A DNA stretch of 10,797 nucleotides from CAYVZU01 sp964455935 (GTDB lineage: Bacteria > Fibrobacterota > CAYVZU01): the NCBI GenBank assembly GCA_964455935.1, contig CAYVZU010000134.1, positions 1 to 10,797 of the forward strand. Direction: 5' to 3'. The first letter of the stretch is position 1. Each line of letters opens with the position of its first letter. Below, piece by piece: positions 7,863 through 10,797 of the stretch. The translations under genes were made by a program, and so were the position numbers. The notes under the pieces are model-generated. The model saw nothing but the letters and a program-made list of their open reading frames with translations. It made no database searches and had not been told where the DNA came from.

Positions 7863-8498
7863 CTATTCTCCTTTTCCCTTGAAGCGGTCGAGAAACGAAT
7901 TGAGATGGTCCGAGAACTGGGTCATCAGCCGGGGCATGTTTCCCTTGTCGGTGGCCTGAATGATCTCAAGCGCCTTGGGGCCCTCGAACTCGCAAAGGCA
8001 GCGCACCGAATCCTGCGAAAGACCCAGCAAAAGCACCCGGTCGGAAACGCGCACCAATGCCAAGGTTTTGCCGGGCATGACCCCGGCTGTCTCCAGCACA
8101 TCCATCATGCCGCTGCCCCGTCCCGCGTTTCGGTTGCGGAACGCAACGCGGCGAAGCGCGTAAAAAACCGCGGCCACCAGAAACAGAATCACCGCAAGCG
8201 AAATGACCATGCGCACCAGCGCCGCCGTCACGCTGGGGGTCTTGGGCAGCTGGGCTTTGCTCGTCTCCAGCGCCGGCCTGCCTTCGGCCGCTTCACGGAC
8301 CTTGGCGATATCGAACCCGGCGGTTTGTGCTTGCGCCGGAGTGCTTAAGGCCGGCACAAGGACGGCCGATAAAGCGAACAGGAGAGTCCACGCGAGCATC
8401 CGTGCACAGAGGAGGTTGCGGGCATGCCAGGGAGAATGTGTAGGGCCACGGCATGCCGTGGCCGCGCCAGCCTTGCCGCGAATTGACCTTTTCTTCAC
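7863..8498 (-). CDS. fliO: FliO, export gate assembly factor, uncertain N-terminus
   Basis: FliO helps assemble or stabilise the FliP ring and is the least conserved gate protein. From a GTG at 8498 it has 211 residues. A signal peptide-like stretch begins at residue 34 (MLAWTLLFALSAVLVPAL) and ends near AQAQ (55-58). A membrane helix spans about 91-116 (TAALVRMVISLAVILFLVAA), and a cytosolic domain carries MMDVLETAGVMPGKTLALVRV (131-151 region) and VLLLGLSQDSV, typical of FliO. The GTG has a strong site, AGGGAGGG, 8 nt upstream. An ATG at 8399 would begin exactly at the signal peptide but has no ribosome site. The 33 residues between the two starts are not FliO-like and include a perfect 20-bp palindrome, so they may be repeat-derived. 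The family call rests on topology, these motifs and position before fliP. Confidence 0.9.
   Translation of the reverse strand: MKKRSIRGKAGAATACRGPTHSPWHARNLLCARMLAWTLLFALSAVLVPALSTPAQAQTAGFDIAKVREAAEGRPALETSKAQLPKTPSVTAALVRMVISLAVILFLVAAVFYALRRVAFRNRNAGRGSGMMDVLETAGVMPGKTLALVRVSDRVLLLGLSQDSVRCLCEFEGPKALEIIQATDKGNMPRLMTQFSDHLNSFLDRFKGKGE
8444..8463. repeat. Perfect 20-bp palindrome within the fliO 5' region
   Basis: The sequence GGCCACGGCATGCCGTGGCC equals its own reverse complement. It lies between the GTG and ATG start candidates of fliO. A second GGCATGCC core follows nearby at 8421-8428. A palindrome of this length is unlikely to arise by chance and resembles a REP-like dispersed element; membership of a family is inference. 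Read in the fliO frame it adds residues unrelated to FliO. Confidence 0.75.
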
Positions 8499-8513
8499 CC
8501 GGAGATCCCTCCC
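8499..8513 (-). promoter_or_regulatory. Shine-Dalgarno site supporting the fliO GTG start
   Basis: On the minus strand AAGGGAGGG lies 8 nt before the GTG at 8498. This is the only good ribosome site near either fliO start candidate, so it favours the GTG over the downstream ATG. Confidence 0.6.
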
Positions 8514-8525
8514 TTATTTCTATAC

Positions 8526-8576
8526 GGACGCCCCCATTTCGGAAAAGTCCCCCGGCGGGGGATTTAGGGGGCGTCC
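8526..8576. repeat. Nested GC-rich palindromic repeat between fliY and fliO
   Basis: Perfect 10-bp outer arms GGACGCCCCC (8526-8535) and GGGGGCGTCC (8567-8576) enclose a second hairpin, TCCCCC-GGC-GGGGGA (8548-8562). The minus-strand text contains CCCCCTAAATCCCCC, which resembles dispersed intergenic repeats I recall from many bacterial genomes. It lacks a following T-run on the minus strand, so it is not a classic intrinsic terminator, though the RNA would fold strongly. Confidence 0.75.
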
Positions 8577-8578
8577 TG

Positions 8579-8611
8579 AGCAATGAGATGCCGAATTATG
8601 GCATCTCTGCT
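8579..8611 (-). repeat. Hairpin just downstream of the fliY stop codon
   Basis: GAGATGCC (8585-8592) pairs with GGCATCTC (8600-8607) around a 7-nt loop. The stem can be extended by AGCA/TGCT across a 2-nt bulge. It begins 8 nt after the fliY stop. There is no U-tract, so RNA processing or 3'-end protection is at least as likely as termination. Confidence 0.65.
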
Positions 8612-8618
8612 GGAATTC

Positions 8619-9659
8619 CTATTTCAAACTCTTGAGCCGTTCTTCCGGCGACACCAGCGAAACAACGCGGATGCCGAAATTTTCGTCCACCACCACGACT
8701 TCGCCCTTGGCCACAACTTTGCCGTTGACCAGAAGATCGACGGGTTCGCCGGCCATGCGGTCGAGCTCGATAATGGCGCCCGGCCCCAGTTCCAGGATGC
8801 GCTTGATCGACATTTCGGTGCGGCCCAGCTCAATGGCGACCTGCAACTGAATGTCAAGCAGCATATTGATATTGCCTGGCGTCGCGGAAGAATGCGACGA
8901 CATGGCCATGGGCTGGCTGAAGTTGGCGAATTGCGCCGTATTGGCGGATGCGGCGGCTTGGCCGGCCGGCTGGGGTCCGGTCTCGGCGGCTGGTGCCGGT
9001 TCGGGTTGGGCCGCGGACGAGGCTTTTTCGGAAATGGCCTTGGCCAGGTCGGCGGGAACCAGGAACAGCATGCTCGAGTCGGCCACGCCCTGCATTTTAA
9101 GGCCCATTTTAACGGCGGTGCACTCGGCCAGGTTCATGGGAGCGGCTTCGGGATCGAACGTGGCTACCGTTGCCGGGGTCACGCCGCATTCCATGGAGTA
9201 CTGCACGCCGAAGGCCGTGGACGCGGCGCCCATGATCTGGTTAAAGAGTTCGCCAATGGCGTCTTTGTGGTCTTCCTCGTATTCCGCGTTTCCATCGCCC
9301 ATCATCATCAGGTCTGCCAGCACTGCCGTATCCTTTTTGCTCACAAGAAAAAATAGCGCGCCGGCGAATCCCTTGTTGAATTGAAGGCCAAGCAGCAGGT
9401 GGTTTTTTCCCTGTTGCGACCGGACCGCGTCGACCGAGGCCGGCGCACAGTCGTCGCAGCTGAGGCGAACTTCCTTTCCAACCACGGTCGTCAGGACCGT
9501 TGTGGCCTGCTCCGCGAGCAGTTCGAATGCCTTTGCGATCCAGGTGACATCGGCCGCTGCGCCTTGCCCGGCGTCGGCCGCGGGTCCGCCCAGATCTCCA
9601 AGCTCGGCCCCATTGGACAGTGCGTCAATTTGGTCTTGGGACAGCATTTCTTCGTTCAT
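8619..9659 (-). CDS. fliY: FliY (FliN-type C-ring protein with CheC-like domain)
   Basis: This is a C-ring switch protein. Unlike short FliN, it has three parts in 346 residues. An N-terminal peptide, MLSQDQIDAL at 5-14, resembles the CheY-P-binding segment of FliM and FliY. A CheC/FliM-middle-like domain covers about 38-210. A low-complexity Ala/Pro/Ser linker (about 211-260) leads to the C-terminal FliN/SpoA domain (265-340: LLDIQLQVAIELGRTEMSIK, then LGPGAIIELDRMAGEPVDLL). One CheC-type phosphatase motif is intact (D133-x3-E137-x2-N140, Pro162); the site expected nearer the N-terminus is degenerate (E46 but Ala49 for Asn). The start at 9659 overlaps the fliM stop as ATGA and has AGGAG 5 nt upstream; an in-frame ATG 26 codons earlier lies inside fliM and is less likely. 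CheY-P dephosphorylation is inferred from the motif. Confidence 0.94.
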   Translation of the reverse strand: MNEEMLSQDQIDALSNGAELGDLGGPAADAGQGAAADVTWIAKAFELLAEQATTVLTTVVGKEVRLSCDDCAPASVDAVRSQQGKNHLLLGLQFNKGFAGALFFLVSKKDTAVLADLMMMGDGNAEYEEDHKDAIGELFNQIMGAASTAFGVQYSMECGVTPATVATFDPEAAPMNLAECTAVKMGLKMQGVADSSMLFLVPADLAKAISEKASSAAQPEPAPAAETGPQPAGQAAASANTAQFANFSQPMAMSSHSSATPGNINMLLDIQLQVAIELGRTEMSIKRILELGPGAIIELDRMAGEPVDLLVNGKVVAKGEVVVVDENFGIRVVSLVSPEERLKSLK

Positions 9660-10684
9660 GATGCTCCTGGTACCTCCTTCTCGATCACGCGGGTGACCTG
9701 GACGGCTTTTTTGCGGCCCACCAAGCCGGGCCGGCATGCCATTTTGGTTTTGCCTCCAACCTGGAGGAACAAATCGCTTTTCTCAGGGCGATCCAGACAA
9801 ATGATATCGCCCTCCTGGAGCTGAAGCAGGTCGCGAACCGTGATCTGGGTTTCTCCAATTACGGCTTGGACGGGAATATTGAGCCCCTGCAATTCATTGC
9901 GAATGACCTTGCGGGTTTCGTTGGTCGAGGTCCGCTGGGCCGACATCCAGGTTTCGCCCGAGAGCTTGTCGAGCACATTCTCAAGAAGCATGTAGGGGAA
10001 GCAGAGGCTCATGAGGCCCGATGCGTTCTGCATCCGCACTTCCAACGAAATGAGAATGACCGTCTCGCCCGGCGGCGCAACCGACACAAATTGCGGGTTG
10101 GTTTCGTATTGGTCGATTTTGGGATTGAAGATGCCAATGCGCTCCCAGACGTCTTTCAGGTCGAGAAGGCCGCGATCGGCGATGCGCCGCATCACCTTCT
10201 CTTCGATTTCGGTCAACTCGCGGTTCTGTTCGGTGGGACGGCCCTGGCCGCCGAACAGGCGGTCCACGATGAAGAAAACGAGCGTGGGGTTGATCTCGAA
10301 AATGGCCTGCCCCTCGAGCGGTTCCATCTGGAAAACGTAAATGCAGGAGGGATTGGAAATCGACATGATGAATTCGCTGTAGGTCAACTGGTCCACGCTG
10401 ACAAGCTCGATCTCGACCAGGGTGCGCAGATAGGATGTGAGCGATGTCGAGAAGGCGCGCGCGTAACCCTCGTGCAAATTCTGCAGGGTCCGCATCTGGT
10501 CTTTGCTGATGCGGTCGGGCCGGCGGAAATCGTAGAGCTGAATGCTGCGTTCGCCGTCGCTGGCGGCCACGGTGGTTCCTGCCGCGGCCATGGCCGGCGC
10601 TGCACTGGACTCGGTCTGCAGTTCGCCCGAGGAAACCGCGGACAACAGCGCGTCAACTTCTTCTTGCGAAAGGATATCGCTCAT
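9656..10684 (-). CDS. fliM: FliM, flagellar motor switch protein
   Basis: FliM is the C-ring protein that binds CheY-P and reverses or modulates flagellar rotation. From the chosen ATG it has 342 residues. The N-terminus MSDILSQEEVDALLSAV is the standard CheY-P-binding peptide. A variable linker (about 19-46) is followed by YDFRRPDRISKDQMRTL at 51-67 and the CheC-like middle domain, with the family motif FGGQG at 144-148 and ELTEIEEKVMRRI at 156-168. The C-terminal FliN-like domain (about 255-336) includes IPVQAVIGETQITVRDLLQL and GDIICLD. The start has a GGCGGGA-type ribosome site upstream. An in-frame GTG 10 codons earlier would add residues read from repeat-like DNA and was rejected. It is the first gene in view on this strand; fliL, a common neighbour, is not visible. 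Confidence 0.97.
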   Translation of the reverse strand: MSDILSQEEVDALLSAVSSGELQTESSAAPAMAAAGTTVAASDGERSIQLYDFRRPDRISKDQMRTLQNLHEGYARAFSTSLTSYLRTLVEIELVSVDQLTYSEFIMSISNPSCIYVFQMEPLEGQAIFEINPTLVFFIVDRLFGGQGRPTEQNRELTEIEEKVMRRIADRGLLDLKDVWERIGIFNPKIDQYETNPQFVSVAPPGETVILISLEVRMQNASGLMSLCFPYMLLENVLDKLSGETWMSAQRTSTNETRKVIRNELQGLNIPVQAVIGETQITVRDLLQLQEGDIICLDRPEKSDLFLQVGGKTKMACRPGLVGRKKAVQVTRVIEKEVPGAS

Positions 10685-10797
10685 TGCATCCCGCCTTGAA
10701 ACCACAGAGAGCACAGAGACGGGCGGAAAGAGAGCACAGAGAGAAGTGTTCTGGCGCAGCTTCTTGCGCAGGAACCGGTTTTGCTCTGTGTTTTCAT
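10685..10797. repeat. Leader with CACAGAGA repeats upstream of fliM
   Basis: Three direct copies of CACAGAGA (10703-10710, 10712-10719, 10735-10742) and one inverted CTCTGTG (10784-10790) occur in 113 bp. A small stem GCGCA/TGCGC lies at 10755-10769. The minus-strand text TCTCTGTGCTCTCTGTGG resembles dispersed repeats I recall from intergenic DNA of several bacterial phyla. No convincing promoter or gene end is visible here. Confidence 0.6.

Noticed and set aside
8526..8611. Intrinsic terminator after fliY
   Set aside because: The stems are strong, but no T-run follows either on the minus strand, and the downstream genes continue the same conserved operon order.
9660..9737. Longer fliY start at 9737
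   Set aside because: It would put 26 codons inside conserved fliM. The ATG at 9659 has AGGAG at the right distance and an ATGA overlap, and begins the typical FliY N-terminus.
9866..10699. Plus-strand open frame of about 277 codons opposite fliM
   Set aside because: It is antisense to unambiguous fliM and has no recognisable motifs.
10681..10797. Minus-strand frame open from the window edge, with an ATG at 10797 and a TGA overlapping the fliM start
   Set aside because: The roughly 38 codons are read largely from CACAGAGA-type repeats and do not resemble a FliL C-terminus. It could be the tail of a gene outside the window, but nothing supports that.
10685..10797. Flagellar sigma-28 or sigma-54 promoter upstream of fliM
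   Set aside because: I found no acceptable match to TAAA-N15-GCCGATAA or to GG-N10-GC spaced elements in this leader; the operon promoter is probably further upstream.

Overview
The window is one block of flagellar genes, all on the minus strand and read from high to low coordinates: fliM, a FliY-type fliN, fliO, fliP, fliQ, fliR, flhB, a gene for an exported beta-propeller protein, flhA, and the first 294 codons of flhF, which runs off the left edge. About 97% of the window is coding. Most junctions are tight: ATGA overlaps at fliM/fliY and propeller gene/flhA, abutting stop and start at fliO/fliP, and 3-40 bp at fliR/flhB, flhB/propeller gene and flhA/flhF. This suggests one long operon. 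I see no promoter, intrinsic terminator, RNA gene, CRISPR array or transposase gene.

The organism is a motile, moderately GC-rich bacterium. The order fliM-fliY-fliOPQR-flhB-flhA-flhF, with a FliY that keeps a CheC-like domain ahead of its FliN (SpoA) domain, resembles Firmicutes, spirochaetes and some FCB-type lineages more than Enterobacteria. The extra NHL-like propeller protein would suit a Fibrobacterota-like or other little-cultured group. That placement is inference and weak; no phylogenetic marker is present.

Region by region: 10685-10797 is a short leader rich in CACAGAGA-type repeats. 8619-10684 codes for the C-ring switch proteins FliM and FliY. 8499-8618 is a spacer made of a hairpin and a nested GC-rich palindrome. 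5888-8498 codes for the export-gate proteins FliO, FliP, FliQ and FliR, with an 86-bp repeat-like spacer between fliP and fliQ. 4812-5879 is flhB, 2990-4771 the exported propeller protein, 888-2993 flhA, and 1-884 the start of flhF.

Together, FliP, FliQ and FliR (helped by FliO), FlhB and FlhA form the flagellar type III export gate in the inner membrane. FliM and FliY form the cytoplasmic switch that receives CheY-P. FlhF is the SRP-type GTPase that sets flagellar site or number. The unexpected member is the signal-peptide-bearing propeller protein between flhB and flhA, whose stop codon overlaps the flhA start. Other points of interest are a His-to-Phe change in the FlhB NPTH autocleavage motif, and palindromic or dispersed-repeat-like DNA in the loosest junctions and possibly inside the 5' end of fliO.
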